Below, piece after piece: positions 1 through 22,300 of a DNA stretch of 64,000 nt. The translations under genes were made by a program, and so were the position numbers. The notes below the pieces were generated by a model. It saw nothing but the letters and a program-made list of their open reading frames with translations, had not been told where the DNA came from and ran no database searches. The stretch lies in assembly GCF_032854445.1 (NCBI RefSeq), contig NC_088301.1, positions 32,782,402-32,846,401 of the forward strand, read 5' to 3'. The DNA comes from Liolophura sinensis (taxonomy: Eukaryota; Mollusca; Polyplacophora; Chitonida; Chitonidae). Numbering within the stretch: the stretch's first letter is position 1; every line of letters begins with the position of its first letter.

Positions 1-48
1 CTGATAATATATGGTAATTAACCTCATAAACTAATAAGTTTTACTTAC

Positions 49-320
49 CTGCTCCATCTCCTGATGACCAACAGCATCGGGATAGTCTGCTTGTTTTCTT
101 CTTCTTGTCTTTCTTGGACTTCTTTTTGGCTGACGACAAAATGGAAGATTTAAGTTTTCACACAAAACAAAATGAACTGAAGGACAAGACGATGATATTT
201 GAAAAAAAAAACGGGTTATTTTAGGATAGGCCTACATTTAAAGTTACCTTTCCAATGACGACAGATGAAGAAAATAAAAGCAAAGCAGGACAAGATCCCT
301 GCAGAGGACTGCTGGGCCAT
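49..320 (-). CDS. 5' part of a small single-pass membrane protein gene, runs off the left edge
   Basis: Two spliced coding exons can be read on the minus strand: 320-248 (ATG to a GTAACT donor) and 129-49 (acceptor TCAG, donor GTAAGT). Joined in phase they encode an N-terminus starting MAQQSSAG, a hydrophobic segment around residues 8-20 (ILSCFAFIFFIC), and then a very basic stretch rich in KKK and DKKKK (residues 25-38) followed by a Ser/Cys-rich part ending SSGDGAG. This predicts a tiny membrane-anchored protein with a lysine-rich cytosolic tail. The ATG lies 5 nt inside an exon with a good CACAG acceptor, and a 5'UTR exon probably ends at 538 (donor GTGAGAG). The remaining exons lie outside the window. 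I do not recognise the family. The exon structure supports a real gene; the function is unknown. Confidence 0.5.
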
Positions 321-761
321 TTGTCCTGTGAAAAATATAGTATTAAAAAATCCATTACTTAGAAACCAGTACGGTTAATTACTTATATGTTTGAAAGCAA
401 ACGTTGGTCGTGTTGTGTTCAAAAGGGCACAAAATTTGATTACGTTTTGTTGACCTACGTCACGGTGTGACGTCATAAAAGTTATAAACCATAATTTTGT
501 TGCAATGGCGAAAAGAATATACAGGCAAAACTCTCACCTATTTTAATAGGAGCCTACAAGCGGGAATTAAGCTGTAAAGAAATAAAGGAAGGTGAGAGAT
601 TGGGTAAAGGAATTAAAAACTGAAATTCGAAGAGTAACGAGGAGAATTTGTTGCGTTTGATTGCTCAAGAGACAGGAGAATTGTTCCAATTTGCTGTCAA
701 CAGCGACGTGAGTCCTTAGCTTGTCAAGGCTGAAGTGACGCCGATTTCAGGCCGAGGGCCC

Positions 762-818
762 TTATATACCTCTGGGAGGGGGTTAATTCTGTTCCAGAAC
801 GCGCCAGTTTAAGCCAAT
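762..818 (-). promoter_or_regulatory. TATA box and inverted CCAAT box of the left-edge gene
   Basis: On the minus strand TATATAAG lies at 768-761, with an ATTGG element (CCAAT on the plus strand) at 818-814, about 50 bp further upstream. A start near 735 would give a 5'UTR exon ending at the GTGAGAG donor at 538. The spacing is typical of a TATA promoter; transcription itself is inferred. Confidence 0.45.
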
Positions 819-2261
819 TATATTATGGGACTAAAAACGAGCAACCAATAATTATTAATATTCTATTTACTAGAACTAGCGACGTTGGCGGCCATTTGTA
901 AACAAACCCGTTGTCAACTCCATGCATGGAACGTTATCAGATTGTGAAATGGCCGCGATTACTTCCATCCTTTAAGGCCAACGTTTAACATGAATTAACC
1001 GGTCAAACGTGTGTCAATATTGGAGTATGCCTTAAAAGAAACGATATTTCTTGTTTCACTTTGACACTCTCATTTATTACCCCGACGTCTGTCAAACTTA
1101 ATTGTATGGGATACTAATTAATTAATTGATACATAAATCATGATGTAGTGTAGTATGACGGACTTTGAGTACTTTACATGATTTTATTGATCATCTTTCG
1201 TGCAGATTTTAACGAAACTGGTTTCAAGTTAAAATTGTTGAAGGAAACAGGACCTTCACGAGCTTTAAAGATCCTATAACTTTTCGTTTATCCGTCTTTA
1301 GTACTCATTCTGGGTATTTATCTGGAGTATTTCGTTATGCATTTTACCAGCATTTTATTGTAACTTGATTTTAAAATTTTGAAAACGTAGTTATGAACGC
1401 TTTGAGGTTAATTGAATAGCTTTGCATAGATCTGCCGGTGCATTAATTTTGTTAAATCATTAAATATTTTCAGTACCGGTGGTTTGAGTGGAAGAAATAA
1501 CGCTGAATATGTGTTAATTCTGCATTTTTGGTCAGTTTTTGCTGCCGTGAAAATGTATGTGTTCATGCTGCGAAGTTGTATATTTGCTATACCTGGAATG
1601 TTTTTATGTTGCGGTTTGGTTCATTCTTTTACATTTTGCTAACAGTCAGGTAGCTTTTGTATGGGAGCTTTTGATTGGACATAACTTCTGAAAATTATGG
1701 AGAAGCGCGGGTTGAGTGAGTATCACTGTCCGATTGGTCCAAGACCCAATTTTTTTTGTACCGGTATTTTGCGCGTTTTAAACGTTTCAGAACATTTTAA
1801 TCTTTCACTCAGCGCCTATATCAGTTTGATTTGTAATAAATTTATCAGACGTATTCATGGCAAAAAAAAGTATGGTAACTGCATGATCTCAGGAAAGTTA
1901 CATTACGATATCCACTTTACAACAACAGCATGAACAACGAAAAGCATCCTGCCCTTATGTGAATGTTGGACGGGTTACTGGCAGTCTCAATAAATTTAAA
2001 ACAGCAGTCTAGTTGGTAATTTTGAATCTCTTGTGGTGGTTTTTTTTTTGTATTTCCATTTAACACTAATCATCCGCTAGGACATGTTACAAGCTGTACA
2101 AGCTCGAACACAAAATTATTTAAACTCGATATTGAAGACATGTACATCTTTTTTACACATCTAACATAGCCCAGGGCATGTATAAGCATGAGTAGTACGG
2201 TAATTAAAATATCAGCAAATGTTTAGACTGTCAGTTGCTTTTGGGGCTCCTATTTTACTTG
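819..2261. other. Intergenic stretch without a recognised gene
   Basis: AT-rich sequence upstream of the left-edge gene. The only long open frame (1697-1933, plus, 78 codons) has no family resemblance, no splice context and biased amino acids. A GCGGCCATTT word near 888 resembles a YY1-type core. Nothing else stands out. Confidence 0.5.
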
Positions 2262-2325
2262 TATGAAATAATAAATAAATAAATACAAAAATAAAATAAA
2301 CAATAAATAAATAAACTCCAAAACA
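2262..2325. repeat. (TAAA)n-like simple repeat
   Basis: Imperfect AAATAAATA runs interrupted by CAAAA and CAATA. The stretch may be the eroded tail of a SINE copy. Confidence 0.6.
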
Positions 2326-2399
2326 AAGAAAAAAGAAACAAGTAATTGGTGGGAGAGAATTAAGGGCTGAAAAAAGCTGAACAGCTGTAGTATCTGCAC

Positions 2400-2548
2400 C
2401 AAGGTGAGCTAACACCCCACCCAGGCACATTATGCTCACACCTCACCCTGTCAAATTATACTGACACTGGGTAAACAAGTCCTATTTCCTTGATCTAATC
2501 TCTTAGTGCTGAGTATCAAGTGATGCAACAAGAAGTCCCATTTTTAAA
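2400..2548 (-). repeat. Fragment of the second SINE family
   Basis: The order of words (ACATTAT, TTATACTGACAC, TTTCCTTG, TCTAA, TTAGTGCTGA, ATCAAG, GCAACAAG) matches 14,608-14,812. Related words occur in the 38,755-39,055 element. This is an old, diverged dispersed copy. Confidence 0.5.
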
Positions 2549-3835
2549 GTCTAACTTCAGCTACTGAAGTGGTTTAGAACATACTGTAAAGTAGGTGTTT
2601 CATGATAAATGTAATTTTTCAGGATCATCCAGTAGTCAGGCTTATTCTTGGTTGGAGATGGGCTCTCACACTTGTTTACTTTATAGTGCTGAGGGTTCGT
2701 AAAATCAGTGGATAGCAAAACTTTGTGTTTTATGAAAACATGATTATTTCACTTCTGTTTTGGTGTTGATAATGTAGGGCAGAAAACTGGAAAGTTTCAG
2801 TTTGTGGAAGTTGTGGAAGTTTCCTTGTATGCAGGACAGCAAAACAAGTGCTGGTTAAGCATCAAGCTGACAGCAATAACCGATTCAAAGGAAGTCTACA
2901 CACATCGATCTTTACATCCAGATAGGTACCGTGTAGGTACCATATTAATCCCATGTTTAGGCCATGCAGAACCCATGCTGAGCCCACCTGGAGCCAATGA
3001 AGGCTGCCCACTTGGGCCCCTCACAGAAACCATGGATAAATTTCTATGAGCACTGGATCTCTTGAAAAGTGCCCTACTAAGCCTACGTTACACTTTGTCA
3101 TTAGGAATAACCTTTTGGATTTTCATAAACGTTGTCCTATTTTTCCCTGTCCATCTGTCATTTCCTTGAAAAACATTTTGAACTACTGAACCTAAAATTG
3201 AAATTTCTGACAAAAATTTACCTTAGTTCACCCAACTTACAACTGGTCAAGGGACAAACCTTGGCCTTAAATACATCCAAAACAAAAAAAACACTAAAAC
3301 AGTTGATTATACTTAAAGGCCATTAAACACTGACCAGTTTGATTAAAAGATTTTAAAACATCAAATTCTACTGTTTTCTGTAGTGACCCAGTTTCTGTAG
3401 CTGGCACATCCACATATTTTGTTTAAAATGGTTTAAGGTCCATTCAGTGAATGAATTCATACATCTATATGTATATGCACTTAGGATGATGAAATGTCTC
3501 TTGTGTTGTGGCAAAAACCTTATGTGATGTCACTGGTCCCAATAGAGTCAAAAAAAAAAAAAAACAAACCTTAGAATACCTTAGAATTCAAAATTTCAAA
3601 TGCATTTACTTGGATGCATTTTTTTTTTTTTTTGCTGTTTTTGTAGACAGTGTTTAATGGCCTGACTTATCGGACATACACTTTCTATGCCTGTCATACT
3701 GCTCGAAGTAAAGATCAACACATAAATTTAACTATGACATAAAACAATGTTTAATGTTTCCCCACTTCTAAATGCCATTAAACAAGATCTAGACATACCT
3801 GTATTAAAACAGGATCCATGTTGGCTTCCTCTACG
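2549..3835. other. Intergenic stretch without a recognised gene
   Basis: AT-rich sequence with short poly-A and poly-T runs near 3549 and 3619. Open frames are at most 81 codons (2804-3049) and resemble no known family. Confidence 0.5.
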
Positions 3836-3902
3836 GCCATACATGGGAAGATCTCTCAGCAACCTGCGGATGGTCGTGGGTTTCCCCCGGGCTGAGTCTG
3901 GA
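3836..3902 (+). repeat. SINE family 1, internal fragment
   Basis: Matches the conserved middle of the element (GGAAGATCTCTCAGCAACC, then GCGGATGGTCGTGGGTTTCC). Head and tail are missing. Confidence 0.7.
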
Positions 3903-4002
3903 TGTATTTTGATATGTCATTAAAGCTGAGAAATTTGAAGTGCACGGTATTTGAATTGCACAGTATTGAATACTGACTGCATTTGATTATGTTACCAAAT
4001 TG

Positions 4003-4084
4003 TATTTATTTATTTCATTGGTGTTTTATGCTGTACTCAAGAATATTTCATTTATACGACGGCGGCCAGCATTATGGTGGGTGG
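4003..4084 (-). repeat. SINE family 1, tail fragment
   Basis: Reverse-complement of the 3' domain: a TATTTATTT tail, then ATTGGTGTTTTATGC, ACTCAAGAATATTTC and CAGCATTATGGTGGG. Confidence 0.8.
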
Positions 4085-4326
4085 AACAAATTGTATTTAA
4101 GCAGGAGTAGTAAGAAAGGCTGCATAATTAATCAAATGAATTGTTAACTTACAATGACAGTAAGCTTTATGGATGGAGGAAAGCAGAATGCCTGGAGTAA
4201 ACCATTGACCTTTGGCAAGTGCCTGACAAACTGTTTGTTATATTTGATACAGTTTCCCATTGATTTTTACAGATATTCATACCATAATGATGGAACAAAA
4301 ATAGTTTTCAGCAAAATATTAGACTG

Positions 4327-4565
4327 ACTCCGTGGTTAGCGTGTCAGTGTGGCCTTAGAAGCCTCTCACCAATGTGGTCAGTCACTGTGAATTAAAGTCT
4401 TTATCTCCGGTCGTAAATGAAAAGGTCTATCAACAGCCTGCAGATGATTGTGGTTTTCCTCTGGGCTTTGCCTGGTTTCGTCCCACCATAATGCCGACTA
4501 CTGTCGTATTTTGTGAAATATTCTTGAGTACAGGGCTTAAACACCAATCAAATAAATCAATAAAG
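4327..4565 (+). repeat. SINE family 1, near-complete copy
   Basis: Starts in the tRNA-like head (CTCCGTGGTTAGCGTGTC), continues through the CACTGTGAATTAAAGTC B-box region and the conserved middle, and ends ACACCAATCAAATAAATCAA. A plus-strand open frame inside it (4374-4613) is an accident of the repeat. Confidence 0.8.
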
Positions 4566-5020
4566 TCAGAGCGAGGGAATGCACAAATTCCTTGTCATCT
4601 TGTATGCTCATGAGTTGATCACCAGATCATTAAAATTCCGCAACATTTTCCTTTTTGCAGGCATTTTAAAGACGTGTACAGGTATCCGTTTGAAGTTACA
4701 TAAAGATCTCATGTTTATTCACTCATGCCCATATGTTAAATGATGTTAAAATCTTAGGTATGACTCATTTTGGGATTGAAGCCAGGATGTGCTGTTAATA
4801 AGGCTGACACTCTAACCACTATGCCACCTCACTGGTCCTGGTGGTGAGTGAAGGCTTATATCAGCATAATCTGACTTCATGTGACTGAATGCTTTTGTAT
4901 GTATATATGCTTGGGGTTCACTAGCAGTCATTCGGTGCGTCTACAAAAATTGTGTCTTCTTGTGGCTGCCGTCACTGAAGTATCATGCCGAATACACCAG
5001 ACATGACACCTCACCACACT
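4566..5020. other. Intergenic spacer before the minisatellite
   Basis: No gene is seen. At 4,790-4,835 the words CTAACCACTATGCCACCTC resemble the reverse of a tRNA-type A box, as at 62,515, and are probably a SINE-head relic. A half-unit of the following array (TGACTGAATGCTTTTG) is present near 4,881. Confidence 0.4.
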
Positions 5021-7833
5021 GGATGACTGGACTCCTGCTTGTGACTGAATGCTTTTGGCTTTACTCCATATCAGGATGACTAGACTCCTGCTTGTTACTG
5101 AATGCTTATTGTCTTTACTCCATATCAGGATGACCGGACTCCTGCTTGTGACTGACTGCTTTTGGCTTTATTCCATATCAGGATGACGGGACTCCTACTT
5201 GTGACTGAATGCTTATGGCTTTATTCCATATCAGGGTGAGGCGACTCCTGTTTGTGACTGAATGCTTATGGCTTTATTCCATATCAGGATGATGGGACTC
5301 CTGCATGTGACTGAATGCTTATGGCTTTATTCCATATCAGGATGATGGGACTCCTGCATGTGACTGAATGCTTATGGCTTTATTACATATCAGGATGATG
5401 GGACTCCTACTTATGACTGAATGCTTATGGCTTTATTCCATATCAGGATGACGAGACTCCTGCTTGTGACTGAATGCTTATGGCTTTACTCCATATCAGG
5501 ATGACCGGACTCCTACTTGTGACTGAATGCTTATGGCTTTATTCCATATCAGGATGACCAGACTCCTGCTTGTGACTGAATGCTTATGGCTTTATTCCAT
5601 ATCAGGATGACCGGACTCCTGCTTGTGACTGAATGCTTATGGCTTTACTCCATATCAGGATGACGGGACTCCTGCTTGTTACTGAATGCTTATTGTCTTT
5701 ACTCCATATCAGGATGACCGGACTCCTGCTTGTGACTGACTGCTTTTGGCTTTATTCCATATCAGGATGACGGGACTCCTACTTGTGACTGAATGCTTAT
5801 GGCTTTATTCCATATCAGGGTGAGGCGACTCCTGTTTGTGACTGAATGCTTATGGCTTGACTCTATATCAGGATGACGGGACTCCTGCTTGTGACTGAAT
5901 GCTTATGGCTTTATTCCATATCAAGATGACCAGACTCCTGCTTGTGACTGAATGCTTATGGCTTTACTCCATATCAGGATGATGGGACTTCTGCTTGTGA
6001 CTATATGCTTATGGCTTTATTCCATATCAGGATGATGGGACTCCTGCTTGTGACTGAATGCTTATGGCTTGACTCCATATCAGGATGACCAGACTCCTGT
6101 TTGTGACTGAATGTTTATGGCTTTATTCCATATCAGGATGAGGTGACTCCTGCTTGTGACTGAATGCTTATGGCTTTATTCCATATCAGGATGACCAGAC
6201 TCCTATATGTCACTGAATGCTTATGGCTTTATTCCATATCAGGATGACCAGACTCCTGCATGTGACTGAATGCTTATAGCTTTATTCCATATCAGGATGA
6301 CCAGACTCCTGCTTGTGACAGAATGCTTATGGCTTTATTCCATATCAGGATGACCGGACTCCTACTTATGACTGAATGCTTATGGCTTTATTCCATATCA
6401 GGATGACGAGACTCCTGCTTGTGACTGAATGCTTATGGCTTTACTCCATATCAGGATGACCGGACTCCTACTTGTGACTGAATGCTTATGGCTTTATTCC
6501 ATATCAGGATGACCAGACTCCTGCTTGTGACTGAATGCTTATGGCTTTATTCCATATCAGGATGACCGGACTCCTGCTTGTGACTGAATGCTTATGGCTT
6601 TACTCCATATCAGGATGACGGGACTCCTGCTTGTGACTGAATGCTTATGGCTTTATTCCATATTAGGATGACCGGACTCCTGCTTGTGACTGAATGCTTA
6701 TGGCTTTATTCCATATCAGGATGACTAGACTCCTGCTTGTTACTGAATGCTTATTGTCTTTACTCCATATCAGGATGAGGTGACTCCTGCTTATGACTTT
6801 ATTCCATATCAGGATGACCAGACTCCTACTTGTGACTGAATGCTTATGGCTTTATTCCATATCAGGGTGAGACGACTCCTGTTTGTGACTGAATGCTTAT
6901 GGCTTGACTCTATATCAGGATGACCGGACTCCTGTTTGTGACTGAATGCTTATGGCTTTATTCCATATCAGGATGACCGGACTCCTGTTTGTGACTGAAT
7001 GCTTATGGCTTTATTCCATATCAGGATGACCGGACTCCTGCATGTGACTGAATGCTTATGGCTTTATTACATATCAGGATGATGGGACTCCTGTTTGTGA
7101 CTGAATGCTTATGGCTTTACTCCATATCAGGATGATGGGACTCCTGCTTGTGACTAAATGCTTATGGCTTTATTCCATAACAGGATGAGGCGACTCCTGC
7201 TTGTGACTGAATGCTTATGGCTTGACTCCATATCAGGATGAGGGGACTCCTGTTTGTGACTGAATGTTTATGGCTTTATTCCATATCAGGATGAGGTGAC
7301 TCCTGCTTGTGACTGAATGCTTATGGCTTTTTTCCATATCAGGATGACGGGACTCCTACATGTCACTGAATGCTTATGGCTTTATTCCATATCAGGATGA
7401 CCAGACTCCTGCATGTGACTGAATGCTTATAGCTTTATTCCATATCAGGATGACCAGACTCCTGCTTGTGACTGAATGCTTATGGCTTTATTCCATATCA
7501 GGATGACCGGACTCCTACTTATGACTTTATTCCATATCAGGATGACCGGACTCCTGCTTGTGACTGAATGCTTATGGCTTTACTCCATATCAGGATGACG
7601 GGACTCCTGCTTGTGACTGAATGCTTATGGCTTTATTCCATATCAGGATGACCGGACTCCTGCTTGTGACTGAATGCTTATGGCTTTATTCCATATTCGT
7701 ATGACGGGACTCCTGCTTGTGACTGAATGCTTATGGCTTTACTCCATATCAGGATGACCGGACTCCTGCTTGTGACTGAATGCTTATGGCTTTATTCCAT
7801 ATCAGGATGACCGGACTCCTACTTATGACTGAA
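5021..7833. repeat. 53-bp minisatellite, about 53 tandem copies
   Basis: Each unit contains GGATGACCGGACTCCTGCTT, GTGACTGAATGCTTATGGC and TTTATTCCATATCA. Copies differ mainly at a few positions (GACC/GACG/GATG/GAGG; CTTGT/CATGT/TTTGT; TTATT/TTACT), and some variants recur in blocks, so the array has a higher-order structure. The 53 bp period is not a multiple of 3, so it is not coding. There are no unique spacers, so it is not a CRISPR array. Confidence 0.95.
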
Positions 7834-8164
7834 GGACAGAGCTGTGTATCGAGTATCAAGTCAGTCAATCAGAAATTAAGTTCAGGGTTCATTCACATTA
7901 AAGACTTCCATAGGTTTAAAATTCACATTTTCAAGTCTACTTTTAATAAATGTCTAAATACAGTTTAAATCAATGCAAAATTACCTATTAGTTAAAATTT
8001 CACACATGCACAAAAGTGCATCTTGCAATTTCAGAGATGAACTTGAGGGACTGGAAAAAGTTATCTATAATTTCCCAGGTTTTCAATGTTTTCATGGCCT
8101 CAGTATGAACCTTGTGGTGATATTGAAAGCCAGGTAATAGGACGACAATGGCCCTCAGGAATGA

Positions 8165-8480
8165 CCAACCACAAGTGAGAAGGCCTGCCAACATCCTGCA
8201 GATGTCCGTGGGCCTCCGTGGCCTATTGTGGTTAGTGTGCCAGCGCAGCACAATGATTTAGGATATAACTGAAGACATACAGCATAGAGAATAAAACCAG
8301 AGCAGCAACAACATTGTGTTAACTGGAGAAATACAGCCCCTTTTCAATTTACCTCAGTCAGGGTTTTATTCTGATTGCACCTGACTAGTGCGGTTGCTGT
8401 GAGCTCAAGTCCAGCTCCTGCTGGCTTTCTCTCCTGCAGTAGATGGGAAGGTCTGCCAGCAACATTTTGCCGGGTCACAT
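8165..8480. repeat. Mosaic of SINE family 1 fragments and dispersed family 3
   Basis: 8,165-8,255 holds scrambled SINE words (GGCCTGCCAACATCCTGCAG, then GGGCCTCCGTGGCC). 8,283-8,395 holds family 3, also seen at 35,495-35,610 and inverted at 60,220-60,320. 8,388-8,478 is a SINE fragment (GCGGTTGCTGTGAGCTCAAG ... GGGAAGGTCTGCCAGCAAC). Confidence 0.55.
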
Positions 8481-9860
8481 TGTAAAGTGGGACTATTTTT
8501 ACCTTCAGCAAATGAAAAAGCTAAAACACAGAAAGTTTGTCCTCATGCATTATAGTTTTCCCATGCAATCTTTCTTGTTGCTTATTCCTAAACAAGCCCA
8601 TTATCTTCCAAGTGTATTTAGCCTGAGAGTCAAATAAAATATACTTAAACTTTAGGTAGTTTGAAAAATACATTAACAGTAATATTTTGCAGTTTCATTA
8701 TGATCAGTTAAGCAAAATGCTACATAAAATACATGTATAATAAATACAGTTTTGTTCATAAAACATGACATGAAACAAAGAAGTATAGCAAAAACATCAA
8801 AGGTCAATTTTGCATATCTTGTCAAAAACCTCTCAGATATCTGTTTTTATGCTGGGATGCTGGGAAGTAGTTTTAAGCCATTTGTATCCCACAGACACAA
8901 GGCTGAGAATTTTTTCATTCTTATACATGTTATGTCACACCTAAACTACATCTTAAACAACTAAAACTGTTGATTTCATGAATACTTTAAACATTACTCC
9001 ACTCAATTCATGACAGTGTCTCCTTGTAGCAGCAGACTAATCTCCATGCAGAAATTGTTATGGTAATGTTTAACCGAGAGACCTTCCTTAGGATATCCCA
9101 GAACCTGACTCCACTCTTTTCTACCCTTCCATATACCTACCCTCCACAACCAATAACCTACCATACTGAGACACCAGGTCTACCGCTTCATACAGTCCAG
9201 TGTAAATCATTCACTCCATTTAATAAGTGGCAAACACCATGCTTCTAAACACCATCATCCTCATCACCAGGCCTACCAGCAACTGTTTTATGCTCAATCT
9301 CTGAACATCAAGCTAGGAAGTTCCGAAATGAAAAAATAAAACCTTCACAGAAAATGATATAACCAAAGTTTCCCTTTTACACCACAAAGGGACTAATATT
9401 AAGCTTATCTAAACTAAGAGTAACGGACGTATTGGTGAATGCTTGTGTTGTGTTGTGTTGTGTTAACGAATGCCCTTCACAGGAGAATACAGTAGAAACC
9501 AATACTGATTAAGGCTTGATCAGCACTAAAATGCCTCTCTGAACATCTTTAGAGGGTTACAATGGGAGACTCAAAGACAAGGTACACAATAGGTTTAAAT
9601 CGCAGTACAACACATCATCTTTTTCTGTGTTCTTGCACTGCTGGTGTTCCACACACGTGTTTTAAGAGCCCACATACACAGATAATTGTGACGTAATAAA
9701 AAAGTTCATAGCTTTGGACAGTTTTTTTTTTGCAGGCAAAAAGGAGTGTTATGAGTTCCCCTCTGCACTGCTCAGTCCCTCAAGCTTGCCTCTGATTTCC
9801 AATTCTGTTGTTTTGCACAGTCCTACTGTGAGGTGTCCCATCTTTCAGCGATAAGCAATT
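8481..9860. other. 3' flank of RTCA; no gene seen
   Basis: Presumably holds the RTCA 3'UTR at its right end. I could not assign a convincing AATAAA on the minus strand. A short (TGTTG)n run lies at 9,441-9,470. Open frames are at most 70 codons and unlike any family. Confidence 0.4.
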
Positions 9861-19196
<9,336 letters not shown>

Positions 19197-19326
19197 TTTC
19201 CGTTAAGCAGCACTTGACAGTGTCGAGAAAACAATTTCTTTAAATATTTCACCACACTTTGAAAACGTGGTTTCCGTGGTCTGCTAATTTACATCTCGCC
19301 GACCCACGCGAGAAAGTGGTGTTGTT
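19197..19326. promoter_or_regulatory. Shared bidirectional promoter interval of RTCA and DBT
   Basis: Only 130 bp separate the two divergent start codons, so both 5'UTRs and the core promoters must lie here or overlap the first exons. There is no TATA box. A small imperfect palindrome, CTCG-CCGACCCACG-CGAG, lies at about 19,295-19,312, and two GTGGT/ACCAC-type words lie nearby. That both genes are driven from this interval is inferred from the spacing. Confidence 0.65.
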
Positions 19327-22300
19327 ATGAAAATGGCAGCTCACATGGCAAGACGCGTTTTCCGACTTCGAGTGGGAATATCGCGACTTCTTGCCACAGT
19401 AAGAACAAACTAAAGTGTAACAGAAACACGAATTAGGATTTGTATATCAACTGTTTATTCTGATAAAGCGTTGAAACACGATGAAATATGAAACATGAAG
19501 GTCGGCCGAGCACTGCTGCAACAACAACACCAAGGACACAATCCTGACAGATGCAAGAACATTGCTGTCAACTTTGGCTCTTAGTGTCATTTGAAATTGT
19601 AACACTAACTTAATTTATGTTAGATGTAACAGTATCAGGGCTGTTCAGATTTTCTTGCATCAGGTGTTTGGATATCACTTGCGGATGTTACATGCAAATT
19701 GGGCTCAATCTACAGTTGAAATCTTTATTCTGTAGGTTATGTGAAACGTGGGGAGGTGGTTGGTCATTTACTTTGCTGAAGGCTGGTAGTCACTCTGAGA
19801 ACTTCAGTTTCCTAAGTCCCTTAAATAGACTGTCATCAAATGGGAGAAATATTGAGTATGGTGTTAAACCCCAATCAAATGAATAAATTGCAGCCTCTCA
19901 ATTAATGTTCAATAATCAGTAATATTTCTTTCAGACATTTGCCCAAGGCAACATTACTTTGTGTCAACATAAACGTCTGGGACCAAAAGCAGCTGGTGTT
20001 TTACAATGTAGCCATGAAAAAAGGCCTTGCCATAGACTAATTCATTCCACATCAGGTATGCTTTTTATACTGGGCCACTTCATTTTATTAGAGGTTAATC
20101 ACTGCTGATTACTGTTTAACCATTCATTGGCAAGAAACAGAGCAGTAAATCTCACCAATAGATATATGGGAAGATAACATTTTTTAATTCCAGTAAAAAC
20201 TTTTCATTGTGTTCCTTCAAAACTATTTATGTCAGTTGATATAAATTGAAAAGGATGAGCAGATTTACAGAGATGTCTTACTGTACTCATTGTACAAGTA
20301 AAGATTTCCATAAATGTTAAAAAAAAGGGGCATATTGATTTGCACATGTCTGCCTGTATGTGTTACTTGTGGACTCATTGTGCTTGATTTTCCAAAACTG
20401 TTGCCCTGACCCTGATAGGTTTTATTTGTGCTGTGGCCATTGCTTTATATGTTTCTTCATGGGCCTGGTTTGCTCATATCTTGAAAACTAACAAGAGCGG
20501 AATCATGAAACTCACAGGTTGCATGGTTGAAGACTAGCTTCATTTGTGTTAATTTAAGTTTTGCATATTTAATGAATTCCATCATTTTCTCTGTTCAATA
20601 AGTACTGTCCAATGTTTGTAAAATTTTGTGTTTTGGCCCTTTTAGTGTAATCTCAGAATAAAATTGAAAACCAGGCAGATCCATACATGAGATTTCCATA
20701 TTTAATGATTTCCTTGAATATGATATAATGCAGGTTATCTTAACTGTCTACCTCAGACATCAGATCGTAGTCCAAAACCAGCCAAATCAGTGTATAAATT
20801 TTGCACATTAAATGAATTCTGTGATACTCATTGGTTGGTGACTTCTGTGCAATACATGGACTTGTAGCTGCTGTAAATATTGTCTGGTTTTATCAAATTT
20901 TCTGTGCGTGTTCATTTTCAGTGACCCCAGAGTACATTTGACAACTAGCCTTATCCATGCATCCTTTTTGTTGCTTAATGTTCCATAATTTTTTCAGATA
21001 TTGTCCAATATTGTTTATGTTGAAAATTTGAAAACCAGATAGATCCGTGCATAAGGTTTACATATTATTTAACAAATCCTTGATTGTGATTGATGGGTGC
21101 TTTTAACAGCTGCAAATATTGTCTGATTGTAATAAAATTTTGTTCACAAGATTATCTCTAATAGCATCAAATCAAATATGAACACCAGCAGATGCATGCA
21201 CACTTCATGATTTTGTTTGTTCTGATTGGTTGTTGGTTTCATGGGCAATAACTTATTAACAACATTGTCCGATTTCAGTGAAGTTTTATGTACAGATTTT
21301 TTTTGTATACCCTCAGTTAAAGTTAAAAAACACTTTGATACCTTGATAAGTTTTATATATTTAACATCGGATTTAAAAAATCTGATATCGGCCTGTTACA
21401 GTATGCCCACCTTTTTTTAAACAAGGGTCATTTTTATAGCTATTGCAGGTCAGGTTTTTATTTTATACTTTCTGATACATAGCATGAAAGATTAGAAAAT
21501 AATAATATGAATGTTTTCTTTTTCAGTCTGCAGTGGAGAGGTTGTGCCATTCAATTTATCTGATATTGGAGAGGGTATTCAGGAGGTTGTCATTAAGGAG
21601 TGGTATGTGTAGAGCTAAACAAAACACTGCCACTAGACCCACACCACATAATCCTGCTCATACTGATGGCTGTTAGTCTTGATACTTTCTGGGTAGGCCT
21701 CAGTTTAACAGGATAGGTCAACTACTGGCTAGCCTGGTTTCAGTGTAGGCCTACTGGCTTCACCAGAGTGGACTACTCACCAACCACTGAGGCGTTAGGA
21801 AAACCATACTTTAAAGCCATTTCTGTCCTATAAAGAAGCAGAGAAACCTGTTTCAAATTTTATATTTTGGGCCACCACATATACTCCATATTCATAAATA
21901 CAAACCAAGCATTTCATGTATACTTTAGTGTTGAGTTAAGTATGTCTCTTAACATGTAAAAGTATTAAATATCTTCTCAGCCTCCTTTTTTGTGGTGTGA
22001 AATGGCTTTAAACTACAGTTTTTGTAAGACCCCTTTAGTTAATTTGAAATTAAGTACATATAGTTATTGCTTAAATAATGTCAACAGTGATACTGTACTT
22101 CTCATAACTGTATGGGGCAAAACTCTGATTGCGGGCACTTGGCTGGCTCTGTGGTCCAATAGGTTCATCAGTGATGTCATTTCCTAAAGTTTATTACCAT
22201 TCACTGAAGATATGCGTAAAACATAGGGGCACAGGTAATTATGGGAGATAAAATATGCCTGAAAAACGAACTTTTTTTTTTTTTCATCTTTTGGGGCATA

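Noticed and set aside
5021-7833. Long regular array considered as a CRISPR array
   Set aside because: Units are contiguous and all parts repeat; there are no unique spacers, and the host is eukaryotic by its split genes.
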